Notes: generated from the letters alone by a model not told the origin. Counted from the stretch's first letter, positions 1-13,500 are shown. The stretch is DNA of 64,000 nt from Triatoma infestans (GCA_011037195.1 JAAEAF010000245.1:80051-144050); one strand, 5' to 3'. Made by a program: numbers and translations.

Positions 1-690
1 ATAACTGAAGTACCTATTCTGTAAAATCGCATTTTCGTAAACAGATTTACGAAGTCTTTTAGGATTTCTCAAGTTATCAGAAATGTAAACATTTAAAAAT
101 AACAATGACTTAATTTTTGTAATAAGAATCTGGTGTAAAATACTTAATTATTCTCTCTATGGCAATTCTCACAGTTCTATTTGACTAATTTTCATAAAAT
201 TGGAATTTTCAGTTTCTCTTAACTTCCTCTAAGTATGGTAACCGTACATTGAACTGAAAGAGCCTTATTGTGAGGAGCTTAACAACTCAGCTCTCCAAGT
301 ACCCCCCGCCCTAGGAGAGTTATCTTAGACAAATCTTTCTAATAAAAGTTATGATTACATATGTGTGGACTGTACTCATGTTCAAAGAAAATCTTAGATT
401 CGTTTTCGAGAAAATTGGGAAAACTTTCAGAAGGAGCAAATTATCTCCGAACACACATTTGCAACACAGTGTTAGATATAAGTACTAATATCAATTACAA
501 TGTAGTTCATTTTAACCAAATATTGATTTGAAATAATAATATATCTACATCAATTGCACACCATAAGCTAAAAAAAAAAATACTACAACCTACTGAATTG
601 GACATAAGGAATGTGAGTCACTGGACTTTTGGATTTCCTTATTTTAATTTAATTTAAAAAAGTGTTGCTATAAAATTGTTATGGTTATCA
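1..690. other. AT-rich non-coding DNA with R-element-like fragments
   Basis: No gene is seen. Around 125-175 the sequence resembles the left end of the dispersed R-element (a TCTGGTGTAAAA start followed by a decayed CTCTCT tract), and 360-450 resembles its interior (AAAATCTTAGATTCGTTTTCGAGAAAATTG). These are partial, diverged matches made by eye. Confidence 0.4.
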
Positions 691-3367
691 ATTTTACGGG
701 AACTACGTCCGAAGTTCCCATGGAAACGGGGAATTCCGAGCGTTTCGCGAGGTTGGCAGAAATAGACAATAGACAACGCAGACGCGTTGCGATGGTTGCG
801 CGCTCTCTGAACCTCTTTCTCAACTTCTTATATGTACCTCTCACCACCGCCAGTCTCGAAGTACCTTACATCAGTCTCGCGCATTTTGCCGCGTTGGCCG
901 AGTGAGTGATGTTAGAAGAAAAGTAGGTCAGCAGCATCTCCGGGTCAAGTAAAGAAACTACGTGGTAGGGTTGTGAGCGGCATCTCTGGACAGATGCAGG
1001 AACTACCCACCTAATTTTGTGTATTAGAAGTTGAACTAAATCACCTGGTTGCTAATTGCAACTTTTTTAAAAAATCATATGGTTACTTTTAAATCATTGT
1101 ACGCAGAGAGACGAGACACAGAGGTTGTATTTATGAGTTTGGTTTTATTTGGACAATGATAAACCCGCAGGGGAAAGTGATTTTTCCTATTAGTTACTCC
1201 TTAGCAGTTTTTAATCTAATAATAATATTAATTATAACAATATGTAATGTCATTCTTTAATTATCTGTTTTTGCTGCATATGAGTGAATATTTATTGAAT
1301 TCTGTTTGGGATTAACCAATATATGTTTAAACAGGTTTTTTTTTATTGTGAGAGTTGAGAAATAAAACTTTTTGAGAAAAGAACATCTGCCTTTTTGTTG
1401 CTTACCCGTATGGCTCGCCTACGTTCGAACATAGGCCGCCATTCTCGACGCGCGAACACAGAACGTCAAAGAAGATCAAACCGCACTGATTAAGAATGTT
1501 TAGACGATAATGAACGTGCTAGAAACAGAACTTCTCAAAGGCGAGCAGAAGAATTGGCAGATCAGCGGGAAGAAAGACTTGAAGTCTTACGAGTAGAAGC
1601 GAGAAGAAGTAGAGCAGCATATTGTCTCAAAGACGCCAAGAAGAAGTAGATCATCGTCGAAGACGTATACATAAGCAATATCTGAATGATCGAGCTTCAT
1701 ATAATCGAATTGCTTATTCATACGAACCGGATATTCAATACAATTCCTCATGTACATTCGTTCAAATCGGAAAAATGGATAAAGTTTGCCCGCACAGCAA
1801 TGAAATTTTAAGAAGAAGCCCCGGGTATGTGCTGCGCGAGCGGAAAAGTAAAGCTGCCTGAACTTGAGCAGCCAAAAGAACCACTGAAAAGTTTGTTAAA
1901 TGGAATTACTGATGATTGAAAACATTTCCTTAAAAACATTGGAAAATACAATTCATGTTTTCAGATGTTTCATTCGGCGCTAACGTTATAGTGGAGCATT
2001 TTATGCCGACATTTAAAGTTCAGGGACAAATTTACCACAAACTGGCTCGTTGCTTCCTTTTCCCGACAATGACCATAAATTTCTTCAAATCTATTTCATG
2101 GGAGGTCAAAATTGACCAATTGAATGCTCGCTGACAAATCTCTAGTCAGAAGGCATATTGTTGAGTTGTTGCAAAAAATACTCGTATTACAGAACAACAA
2201 TAATTTAATTCGGATGTTCAAAAATGCGATTGATCTCATGACATCAGACTGTCATAGAATTGTTATTCGTGCTGATCAAAAACCGGCAAGTAAGCATGTC
2301 AGACGATATAACGCGCCAACAATTGATGAGGTTGCAATTGTCATGGCTGGAGAAAAATTTTATCCTCGCGATATCGTTTTGCAGCGCAGAAATGAGCAAT
2401 TACAAAGAGTTGCTGACACTCATAGATGCTACGATCCCTTGCAATATCCAATTGTGTTTCCATACGGTCAAGATGACCGATTTTAACATCAAAATGATAA
2501 ACACAGTCACAGATGAATACACAGACAAGAAAGTTAGTGCAATGAAGTATTATTCCTATCGGATTATGGTACGTGAAAATGAAGATAATCATATTCTGAA
2601 ATTCCCTCAGCTCTTCCATCAAGTACATGGTCGACATGTACGTGAAAATAGACTCGGAACGACTACTATTCATTAGGTTAAATCAAAAGAAACTGAGATC
2701 AGAAGAATATATACATTTGAGAGATACGATAGATAATGATGGTGATATAAGCAACATAGGAAAATAGCACGCGTTTTCAAACAAAAACTGAAGACATTAA
2801 TTGATTTCATTACTTCTCAACACTTTTTGGGAGAAACACAATGTTTGATGTACTCTGTGGAGTGGCAAAAAAAAGGATAGCCGCATGCGCACATTTTAAT
2901 ATGGCTTACTGTTTAGATAATGCCAAATGAAATCAATAAAGTAATATCTGCCGAAATACCAGATCCCACAAATGATTTGTTCGAAGTAGTGACTAAGAAC
3001 ATAATACACGGACCATGTGGAGCAATCAATACAAATTCACCGTGTATGATCGATGGAAAGTGCTCTAAAAGGTATCCTCAAGAGTTGTTACAAGACATAA
3101 TCACTGGCAATGATGGTTACCCAATGTATCGACGAATAAGTACAGAAGACAATGGAAAAGCAATTACTTTGAAAGTGAGAGGAAATGACATTGAAATTGA
3201 TAATCCTTGGGTAGTTCCATATTCGCCACTTTTATCGAAAACTTTTAAAGCACATATAATGTTCAGTATTACAATTCTGTGAAATCCATAAAATACATTT
3301 GTAAATACGTCAACAAAGGCAGCCAGACCTCTTGGTTGGACAACCTGGAATATTTTCAAGATAATTA

Positions 3368-3466
3368 CTCGAACTTGGTAATGGCACTGCTCTTGCAAAT
3401 CCAGAAACGGGAAAAATCACCTTCCCATCTAATTTCTGCAACATTGTACATTCAAAAGAAGAATTA
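3368..3466 (+). repeat. Short ectopic copy of a helicase segment inside the Helitron Rep region
   Basis: The stretch beginning GAACTTGGTAATGGCACTGC and running to GAAGAATTAGTA matches the helicase segment at about 4921-5030 and 3868-3975, but lacks the short CATTCAATCACA part. It sits between Rep-like sequence (CKYVNKG) and further Rep-like coding, where normal Helitrons do not have it. Confidence 0.75.
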
Positions 3467-3837
3467 GTAGCTTTAGGAAGAATAGACACTGTACATCCGA
3501 ACCACGCAGAATGCTTTTATTTAGTTTGCTTCTGATTACCTTCGTGGTACATCATTTATACACTTGCGAACAGTGTATGGAATAATTCGTATCGGAGTGC
3601 GTGCGAGGCACTTAATTTGCTTGAAGATTCATCGGCTACTTCTAATCCATTTCAAATACGTACGCTGTTCGCAATTATTTAATCTATTATCTATTATTTT
3701 TATTTTTTTACTATATTTTATATTATATTATCTACATGTTTCCCGTCACAACCACTACAATTGTGGAGTAAATTCAAAGACTACATGACCGAAGATTTCA
3801 CTTGGATTTCACAGAAGAAATATACAATGAAGCGCTA

Positions 3838-4168
3838 ACAGCTGCCATATTTTCAAGACAATTACTAGAACTCGATAACGGCACTGCTCCTACAAATCCA
3901 GAACGGGAAAAATCACCTTCCCATCTACCTTCAATCACATTTCTGCAACATTGTACATTCAAAAGAAGAATTAGTAGACAAGGCATTCCAAAGCATCGAA
4001 ACGAATTATCAAAATCACGCCTGGTTAAGCGGAAGAGCCATTCTAGCGGCTAAAAATGTCGACGTACTCGATCTGAACAACATCATTCTAAACAGAATCG
4101 CAGGTGAAACAGTGACATACAAATCCATTGACTCCGTGAGGGACTAAAGTGAAGTAGTGAATTTTCAT
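3838..4168 (+). repeat. Ectopic duplicate of a ~330-bp Helitron helicase segment
   Basis: This segment (from CTAACAGCTGCCATATTTTC to AAGTGAAGTAGTGAATTTTC) is almost identical to 4890-5222. It interrupts coding sequence between the EEIYNEAL-like peptide (3817-3840) and the IEDVCLAMCDK-like peptide (4167-4200), which read as one continuous stretch if it is removed. The native position is therefore the downstream one. Few differences separate the two copies, so the duplication is recent compared with the decay of the element. Confidence 0.85.
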
Positions 4169-4889
4169 TGAGGATGTTTGTCTTGCAATGTGTGACAAGT
4201 TTTTGGCACAATTGGGAGCAACAGCACCGAATAGGCCTATCAATGCAACATTCGAGAGAGAACTGCACAGAGAGCAATCATACATTAGAAATAACTTAGA
4301 GCTGTTCGTCCAAGAAAATACACTGACGCTCCATCAAGAACAAAAGATAGCATTTGATACCAACATACAAGCTGTGGCCAACCAATCCGGTGGATTGTAC
4401 TTTTGGACGCTCCAGGTGGAAAAACGTTCTTAATTTCCTTAATCATAGCTAAAATCCGTTCAAACAGGCGTATTGAGTCAGCACTTGCTTCTTCAGGTAT
4501 TGCTGCTACGTTGATGGAAGGAGGTAGAACAGCGCATTCAGGTCTTAAACTGTCATTAAACATGCAACCCAACATGTAGCATTTCTGAAACATCAGGAAT
4601 GGGAAAGGTTCTTCGGGCGTGCAAAATCATTGTACGGGATGAGTGTACAATGGCTCACAAGAAGTCATTGAAAGCATTAGACCATACATTGAAAGACTTG
4701 CGAAATAACCAGGTTCCATTTGGTGGAGGATTGGTGTTACTATCTGGTGACTTCAGGCAAACGTTTCCAGTGATACGTCGCTCAACAGCAGCTGATGAAT
4801 TGCAAGCCTGCTTGAAATATTCAACTCTTTGGAACACAGTAAAAAGAAATCATTTAACTACGAATATGAGAGTTCAACTTCAAAACGAT

Positions 4890-5222
4890 CTAACAGCTGC
4901 CATATTTTCAAGACAGTTACTCGAGCTCGGTAACGGCACTGCTCCTACAAATCCAGAAACGGGAAAAATCACCTTCCCATCTACATTCAATCACATTTCT
5001 GCAACATTGTACATTCAAAAGAAGAATTAGTAGACAAGGCATTCCAAAGCATCGAAACGAATTATCAAAATCACGCCTGGTTAAGCGGAAGAGCCATTCT
5101 AGCGGCTAAAAATGTCGACGTACTCGATCTGAACAACATCATTCTAAACAGAATCGCAGGTGAAACAGTGACATACAAATCCATTGACTCCGTGAGGGAC
5201 TAAAGTGAAGTAGTGAATTTTC
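4890..5222 (+). repeat. Native helicase segment, source of the upstream duplicates
   Basis: It follows MRVQLQND-like helicase coding and precedes the C-terminal helicase block, the expected order. The same sequence appears at 3838-4168, partly at 3368-3466, and its 3' portion again in the second Helitron at about 44275-44470. Confidence 0.8.
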
Positions 5223-5867
5223 CAACGGAATTTCTTAATTCACCTGATGTTCCGGGATTACCGCCTCACATCTAAATTTGAAAAGTGGAGTGCCACTATT
5301 ACTCCGAAACATCAATCAGCCAAATTTATGCAATCGTGTACATTAGTAGTTAAAAAATTGATGAATAATCTAATTGAAGCAACATTTATCATTGGACCTC
5401 ATAAAGGTGAAGACGTACTACTTCCACGAACACCACTTATTCCGACAGATATGCCGTTCGAGTTCAAACGACTTCAATTTCCAATACGCCTTGCGTTCGC
5501 TATAACTATCAATAAAGCGCAAGGACAAACTTTACAAGTGTGCAGTTTGAATTTAGAAAACGAATGCTTCTCTCATGGGCAATTATATGTCACATGCTCC
5601 TGAGTCGGAAAACCATCTGATCTTTATGTTTATGCAGAAAACGGACAAACAAAAAATGTAGTCCATTCACTAGCTTTACAATTAAAAAAAAACTTTCAGT
5701 TAAAAACATTTTTCCTTTCTTTCCTTTCAGTGCCCAGCAACGCAAAGTAGGGTATTCAATTGAATGATGTGTTTTCTTGCTGAATCTATGTTAACTATAA
5801 TACTTCTATTTACTTTCCTAAAAATCAGACTGACAGCGAACCTACGACGGCTGGCCGGGTTAGCTGG

Positions 5868-7387
5868 TATGTAAATATAAAATCAAAGGTCAAATTTGAG
5901 AGGTAAGTCTTATAGAGATATCTGAGTTATCAGGAATGTAAACATTAATGAAGTACGCAGTTAGGATTTAAAGAAAATCATTGATAGCGATATCGATAAA
6001 AAAAAAAATCATTCAGTAAACCCGCCTTTTGTTGACCGGAACCTGAACTTAAGTGACCTTAGTGAACTTAATCGGTATGTAATGTTTGAGCGATTGTTGT
6101 ATTTGAATTTTGTTTAAACACAAGTAGACATACAAGCAACCACTAAAAACAGTTTGCCTGATTCAGGGAGCCTCAAACACGAATTTCCGAAAAACTAATT
6201 TCGAAATTTGACATGACACAATGCTTTAGCAGTAAAAGGAAGTAATTAACACAAACAAACGCACAAAATTTTTTCGATTTATAGTGTTCAAGCAAGGGAA
6301 TAAGCAAAAGAAAATCACTATTTTGAGGCATATATTGTTTCATAATTTTAACTAAAATAATGAAAATATTATGAAGTGTCCTTTTATTTTGCATATTAAA
6401 AGTAATGGCATAAGCGATCTCAATAACATATTACATTTTTTAACAAAATTCAGAACTACCGGCAGAGTAGCTGACAAGAAAAGAAGTGGAAGGTCACCCA
6501 AAAAGTGATGGAAAAAAATTTACAATTAAGTTCATAGCACACTAGTAAAAAAAATAGCAGGAAACTAACTTACACTAATATGACTCACAAGTTATGAACA
6601 TCTTTAGTGAAATTAGAATTTCGCATATGCGTGAGGCATTGAAAATCTATTTTCAAAAGAAATAATAGATAAAAAATTATTAAATATTTCATAATACTTT
6701 ATTAAATAGTTTTATTAATAAATAAAGGTGTCATATAATTTCTTTATAATAATTAGGGATTTTAAAGCAAAGATGAATTACGCAATTATGTGGGAAAAAA
6801 GAAAGAAATCGGTTTAAGGAATAAAAAAAAAGAACGCAGAAATAATAAAAACAATATTTTTATTTTTTAAATTACTTAATATTATTATTATTAATATATA
6901 ATTAGTATATTCATATTATATAACAGTGGGTCAGACATTTACAATATTTATAATAGAACCGCAATAACTGCCAGTCTGCATCTACACTCAGTTGACTTTC
7001 ACTGAAAGTCAACTCTTTCTTTTCTTTGTTTTTTTTTTTAATTATCTTTTTGCTCCTTAAACTAAAACCTCTATAAAAACAAATTTGTACCGACAAGCAG
7101 AGGGACAATCCATCCACAACCGACGTATTTTTTTGTTTGTTTGTTTGTTCATTATACTTGTTATATATATATTTATATGTGTATGTACAAAACGTCGGTG
7201 CGAGGAAGGAGAACTGCGGTCCTCTTATTTATTATTTTTACATTTTTATTTATTTTGGTAAGACGACATGTAATCTCGCGATTGCTTTGTGGTAACATTC
7301 GGACCATGTCTTTTGATTGTCGATGGTATAATTGTTTTTGTTTTTTTTTTTTGTTTTTTTTTGTTCCGCAATATTTGGAATATAGCT
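5868..7387. other. AT-rich DNA downstream of the elongase gene, including its probable 3' UTR
   Basis: No coding signal is seen. On the minus strand, sequence following the elongase stop codon holds AATAAA hexamers (plus-strand TTTATT at 7228-7233, 7245-7250 and 7249-7254), about 135-160 bases past the stop; these are candidate polyadenylation signals. The transcript end cannot be fixed from sequence alone. Confidence 0.4.
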
Positions 7388-7531
7388 TCATTTATCTTTT
7401 TCTGATTCATTCATTCCTGGATGGGCTAGGTAACCATTGCTAACACCATTTGAATAGCAAGAAGAAAAATGTGCAGGATAAGCTTTACTGTAACCATTTT
7501 CATAGTTATGTTTGTGAGTATCTTCTACTGG
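7388..7531 (-). CDS. ELOVL: ELOVL terminal coding exon
   Basis: This 144-bp exon follows a 76-bp intron with a TTTTTACAG acceptor and ends in TGA (7388-7390). It encodes a hydrophilic 47-residue tail rich in Asn, Tyr, Ser and Lys, starting [15 protein letters not shown] and ending ESEKDK. Variable tails of this kind are normal for the family. A read-through of the 76-bp intron would shift the frame, supporting the splice. Confidence 0.85.
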   Translation of the reverse strand, partial: PVEDTHKHNYENGYSKAYPAHFSSCYSNGVSNGYLAHPGMNESEKDK

Positions 7532-10500
7532 CTGTAAAAACAAATAAATTAAAAAAAATAAAATAAAATTTATTTGCAAAATACTTGGATGAAAAATATA
7601 TAAATACCATGCAAGCTCCCTGATTAGATTTCTTTTTGCCCTCGGCATTTTGATATTTTGTCCTATAGAAATCTGAGAAAAGAAATAGGAATAATACACC
7701 ATGCAATCCAATAAATATCATAAATCCTGGTGGATAATCGCATGATGTGAATAGTAGTTGAAACTGATGTGTAAAGATCAATACGAACTGTACCTGAAAA
7801 GCAATAATAAAGTTATAAAAATTAATTAAACAAAAAAAATTCTAAACTTTTTAAATGCAATAATTATTAAGAATAACTATTGTATTTAAATAATGATTTA
7901 AGAACTTTTTATTTGATCTCCCGCTGTGAACTATAGCAATTACTGACCTTAATAGTGTACTATAACAATGTATAACTCAGAACCTTCTTAGTATAGTTTG
8001 ATCGCATTTTCAAGGCGACTTTTAATTGATAGACATAAAAATAAAGTAATTTCAAATTAGAAAAGTAATCATCAATGCATTTTTTTTTTTAAATATAAAT
8101 ATACTTTCTCAAGATTAAAAAATAACAAATTAAAATTGCTTTGGCTTTCAAAAACTTATAAGCCTACAAAAACTGCACCCTTTTTAAAATAGGCATTTTC
8201 AAAATTTGATACAAAAATAAAGGTAATAATAAATGATTTACTTGAGTTATATTTAAAAAAAAAAATCTTGCGACTCGCTAACACGCTTTCTCTGACTGCT
8301 TTCTCAACTTCTAACTGATAAATTTTCTGCGAGCTTGAACTTATTCTACATTTAATTAATCTTTTCTTTAATATAAAAAGTGGTATGACTGAATTTGAAA
8401 CGCAATATTTGAATGAATACTAAGTCAAAGATCTACTTACTACCTTTCTAATACAAAATTTCTATGGAAAAATTTGTGTAAAATATTTTATGTATAAGAA
8501 ACTTTTTGAGGAAATCTGAATTCATTAAAGTCAGACAGATTCCTGTTGACAGATTTCTGACTGAAACTTTTTGATCGAATCCTTTAATTAATCCAGTATG
8601 ATCATTTTTGAACTTTTTACGATTTTTCATTTTTGAGTTAGGCTATTTCAAGACGTTTTCATGAAAATTCAATTTGATAAACCGACCAAAAAATACATCT
8701 TACAGGAGAGAGAAAATAAAATAAAATTATTTGTTAAAAAAAAGAATCTAGTTACCATTTGTAAACTAGTAAGGTATTTTTTCCACCAGATATATTTTTG
8801 ATATTCAGGACCCATTGCAGATACCATATAATAAAAGTACATTACAATATGGACAAATGTGTTCAGTAAAGCAAAAAATGTTGAATGTCCACCTGAAAGA
8901 AAAAATCATTTTTAAACATTTGTCTAACAAAAATTTAAAAAAATTTACTTATACATCCTTATACTTATACAGGCTTTTTTTATTTGTTAAAGACTTCAGT
9001 ATCTTCAAATAAAATTAATTAAATAGAAACAATGCAGGGTTCAAGTATTTCAGTTTTGTTCAAAATTGAAAATTGTGTAAAAAAACTAGACTATAATATT
9101 GATGAGAGTTTCATTAGATTTAAGTCTCTTCAGAATACAGAAATATAAGAAGTAAATAAGTATAAAATTATGTTTCTACTGTAAAGTAAAAAAAACAAAA
9201 TTGTTGCCTGCCGCAAGCGGAATCGCTGAATATTTTGAAAATTAAATAGCTTTTTTACAGGAAAATTTGTTTAAGAATTGGGTTCAATAAAAATAAATTG
9301 ATGAACTGTATGTAACTTCTTCGTTACCCTTTATATCGCTCACGTTTTCTTATTTTAATTGAAAGTTGTTTATATATAAGGAATATATATATAATATATT
9401 TAGGATTATATATATATATATATATTGTATATGTAGCCAATATTTACCTGGTGCAAATTTGACTCCAAACCAAACACTCATTGGCATGCAACCGTGATGA
9501 ATGACATGTAAAGCTGACACATGCTCATTTTTCTTTCTCAGTATGAAAAATAACTGAAAGTTTATATAATTATTTAGAATATATAAAATACTAAGAGTTA
9601 TTTAGTAAAAAAATAGATTGGAATATATTTCTATCATAGCTATTTAATTAACCATTAATAAGATTTTAATAGTGCTTATTTGTAAATAACAAAAGTTCTA
9701 CAAAATATGTGATTCAAGAACGGCAGCCTAATAAGGGGACCACGGCCTAGCCATTTAGTTCAGAGAACTTGGCATCCTTGATAATTAGCCGGAACTTGGC
9801 GTGCATTCCAGATAAACAACAGGAACACTTCTTACACTAAAATTCCAACATTCTCACAATACTCATCTAAGATATTTTCCGTGATAGCCTGCTTCATTTT
9901 GTGGTCACCGACGGTTTCGGGCGTTTGCCTATTAGCAGGATGTCTTGATAAAACAGTACAATAATAATACAGATTTGCAGAGAGCAAAATCAGTTCATAT
10001 ACTCTTTTGTAGTGTTGGAGTGCAGGCTATTACGGAAAGTATCTCTGATTTCCAGCTCTGCAGACCCAACCAAAACAAATTCACACAATACACTTGTAGC
10101 CACAGAAAGAGAGCTGCAGTGTGCAACTGCTTGGATTTAGCGTAACCAAAAGGCAAATTCTAAATTGCCGTCATTATAAATTCACGTTGTGCACTTTACA
10201 GACGACCACATTCAATGTTTCGACAGTAACCCAAAGGAGCCACAACAAATCATGTACGTCGCAGAGGATTTGGCTTTGTAGCCACTCCCCTCTATACATC
10301 ATCACTAATAATCTTTATTAAATATTTACATTTCTTTTTTTGAAAAAAAAAGAAGCTAGAAAGACAAATATTATATTTCTTGGAAATAAAAAGTAAATTA
10401 AAATAAAAGAACATTGTTGATTTTTTATCTTAACAAGTTGAAAAGTTGCACAAAGGATTTTAGCACTAGTGGTATATCTCTCCCCACTTTATTACTCATA

Positions 10501-13500
10501 TAACAGCATTTAATAACTTCATATGACAACAGAGTTTATACTATGTATCTAATCAGATAGTATTATTTTATTAATAAAAACAAGAAATTTATACCAACCG
10601 TGTCAAAAAACTCTGTAAATTTAGAAAAATAATACCACCAACATGTGGCCGCCATCTGAAACGAAAATCATCATTCAATTAACTATGAACTGGAATAATG
10701 TAATAAAAAATAAAAGAAAACAAAAAGGCAAATAAGTAAACTTACCCTCAGAGCTGTTTTACTATAAGAGTAATCCACTGGTTGGCATCTGAAACTGTAC
10801 TCGCCCCACCAGCCACTAGCCAGGTACTAGAACAGAAATTTATTTTTCATTAATATTTTGCAAACAATTACTAAATAGAAGTCGGGTCTTCAATGAATCA
10901 AAATATTGAGCTATTATTTCACTAGTTTAGAACTAATTATCACTGACTTTTTTTTTTTTACTAAGAAAAAAATTTTTGAAGAGCGTTTTTACCGGATGAA
11001 ACTAATTGTCAGAGAAGTACAAGGATCGACGAGGATTCTGAGGTTGATAAATTTTATAATTTAATAGATAAAAAGCTGATGTGGAACTGATGTAACATTT
11101 TCAAACCCCAGCTGACAAATATTCTTCACACTCGGAACTGCCTATACAAATTTAATTCTTGTTAAATAGGTTTTGGCGCCATAAATTACATTAAAATAGC
11201 TTTTCAAAACAGAAGCCTGACACCATAGTTCCTTCTCTCTCCAAAAACCCCAATACTCTTAAAATAAATTTGTTTGTGTAAAGTCTTCTGTAATAAAAAA
11301 AAATCTGGTATGAAATAATAACGTTCTCGACAATTTTCATGAAAAACTCCTAAGTTTCCGGGCTGAGACCGCGTCAGAGGTTCGCTAAAAACCGACGTTT
11401 CGCCCATGTTGCAATGAGCCTCTTCAGGGTCCATGACACCTTGAACACCAATAAGGCAGTCCTTATTTGCTTTCAAGGTGAAACGACCCTGAAAAGGCTC
11501 ATTGCAAGATGGGCGAAACGTCGGTTTTTGGGAAGAACTACTGTCGCGGTCTCAACCAGGAAACTCAGATATTTTTCAATAACGTTCTCTTTCTTCTCAC
11601 AGTTCTGAATGGCAAATTTTCTTAAAAGTCGGAATGTTTAGTTCCCTTACTTCCTGCTACCGGTTGTAGAATGTAAATTCACTGGCTAGCACTATAGTGG
11701 GAAGCTAAAACAAAATGTCACAAGTTCTCCTAGAACCACCTAAAATTAATTTACCAAGAAATTTTTGTATTAAATTGAAATTAATAGTTTACAGCATGCA
11801 GTAATAGGTATAACAATTTTTAGTAAGGTCTTTTAGAGCTTTATTCGAGAAAATTGCGAAAAAACTCATTCTGAAAATTCGCATTTCCATTTATCCTATT
11901 TTCTGTAAATTTTGTAATTTATTACACACATTTACTTCTACTTCTATTATTAAGTAGTTTCAAAAACGCCCGATCTGCAAAAATGAAATTTGGAACAATT
12001 TTTCAAATAAAAGATGATAGGCCTGTATATCTTAGTGCTTAATTAATTAATATGAGAAGTTTATGCTAGAACTGTTTTCGAGAATAACGCAGTGAAAAAA
12101 TCACTGAAGACGCATTTCCGGTTGACGGATTTGGACAGAAACTTTCATTTCATGGTATATTAAGTTCGAGATCATATACATAAGAGAGAGAGAGAGAGAA
12201 TTCGCTAAAAACTTTTATTTCCATACTAAGAGAAATTGAGTTTTCTTAATTTTCAATCACAATACTTCCTGTTACATCAAAAAGTGAAAGAAAAAAATAC
12301 TATTTTTATTTAGAAAATTGTGTCCGGTCGAGTAAGTTTTGATACAAACGGTGCGATACCAAAGTTTGTAACTTCTAAAAAGTGATTTTTTATTGTTTGC
12401 TAGTTGAGGCTATTCTTGAACATACCTTACTATTCTTTAAAAAAACCTTTTTAGTATTCAGAGGACCACACTACTAGTATTTGCGCTGTGAATTCAATTT
12501 TGAAAATTTATCAATAACGTAGAATAAAGTCCAGAATACCTCATAAGAGAAGTTTTCAAATTAGAATCAATTAACTTTTGAGTACAGACCAATCCATTTG
12601 TTTTGATGTTTCTTTCCGCCATTATAACACTGGATAAACCAACATTCATTGTATATTCATAGAAAGAGTGAAAACTTGATAAGAGTAAAACAATTATAAA
12701 TTTAATGTAATAAATGATTTATTCCCTTTTCTCAAAAGAAGTTTTGACCGCTTGTTATACAATCTATAAATGATTCACGTAGCAGACACTTTCACGTAAA
12801 GGAAGAAGGCAGTGTGACGTAACTGTCAATCAAGCTCATAGAAAAGTAAGGTCTACCACAATAGGCATGTATTCAGTCAGATCAATGTCTTTACTACTTG
12901 CCCAACATTTTACTGCTATACAATAATGCAAACATCATGTTTTACCAAATATATGGTTTAATTAATTTATATAATTCGATAAAATGTTTCAAATTAAACC
13001 TAAATAAATAAATAAAAAAAAAATAAATACAAGTAAAAATAATCCTTGAAATTTCACTTTTTGAAATTATAAGCAAAATTTTACAGGAAAAAATCTATTT
13101 GGTTATCAAAATTAAGAATTTCTTAAGGAACGAATGTCAACATCAAATATATTCCAAACTATCAAAGTTAGACAACCAATCAATTAATTGTAATTCAAAG
13201 GTAAGGCCATTTACTTAATTACACACAAATATAAAAAGCTTGTCCGATGAAGAAAGGAAAAGAAGAAATCAACTGAGGAAACAATGTTAAGGACAACTAA
13301 CATAAAAGTAACATTAAGTGTTCAATTCACTACTAAAATAATTATTCAATTTACTGGGCAGGAAATCCATATTTGTTTAACTTAACTTGCTTTTCTATCA
13401 AAATAGAGATGTCTATATTAGATTAGGCTAACCAAATGATTAACTTAAAAAATCAGGTTTTGAAAACACACTCAGACATGATCTTATTTCAGTAATTGTA

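Larger units (their letters stand above)
1410..5640 (+). pseudogene. Helitron Rep/helicase (RepHel) pseudogene
   Basis: In the family this protein nicks and joins DNA through an HUH Rep domain and unwinds it with a PIF1-like helicase. Visible pieces in order: an arginine-rich N-terminus from the ATG at 1410; a middle region 2124-2680; the HUH motif P-H-A-H-I at 2881-2895, just after an in-frame TAG; a Helitron-N-like region 2920-3280 (HGPCGAINTNSPCM, CSKRYPQE); the two-tyrosine motif KYICKYVNKG near 3290-3320; helicase from 4188, with the Walker A region broken near 4400-4430, motif II-like DECTMAHK at 4638-4661 and LLSGDFRQTFPVI near 4738-4775; and a C-terminal TINKAQGQTL / CFSHGQLYV block at 5505-5590. 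Frame changes and stops break it into at least eight pieces. An internal helicase segment is duplicated into two upstream places, so the order is scrambled. Family assignment is firm; activity is ruled out. Confidence 0.88.
690..5867 (+). mobile_element. Helitron rolling-circle transposon, autonomous type but decayed
   Basis: The element carries a degenerate Helitron Rep/helicase gene. Its 3' terminus at 5864-5867 is CTGG followed by T, fitting the CTRR|T rule, and follows a GGCCGGGTTAG tract like that of the second Helitron in this window. The subterminal stretch 704-900 (starting CCGAAGTTCCCATGGAAACG) is shared with the 5' part of that second copy. No clean 5'-TC end is visible, so the 5' boundary is approximate and the element may be 5'-truncated. 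Numerous stops and frameshifts make it non-autonomous now. The region 900-1400 is non-coding element DNA. Confidence 0.85.
11329..11577. mobile_element. Inverted-arm hammerhead-bearing element, family A (Penelope-like terminal repeat)
   Basis: Two arms of roughly 110-120 bp face each other around a short spacer near 11443-11470. Both contain the GGGCGAAACGTCGGTTTTT tract, in opposite orientations. The element is flanked by an identical 12-bp direct repeat, AATAACGTTCTC, at 11317-11328 and 11578-11589, which I read as the target-site duplication. The flanking DNA is R-element-like (AAAATCTGGTATGAAA just upstream). Confidence 0.75.

Noticed and set aside
7141..7443. Plus-strand 100-codon frame at the end of the elongase gene
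   Set aside because: It is antisense to the ELOVL 3' UTR and terminal exon, and is driven by T-rich low complexity.
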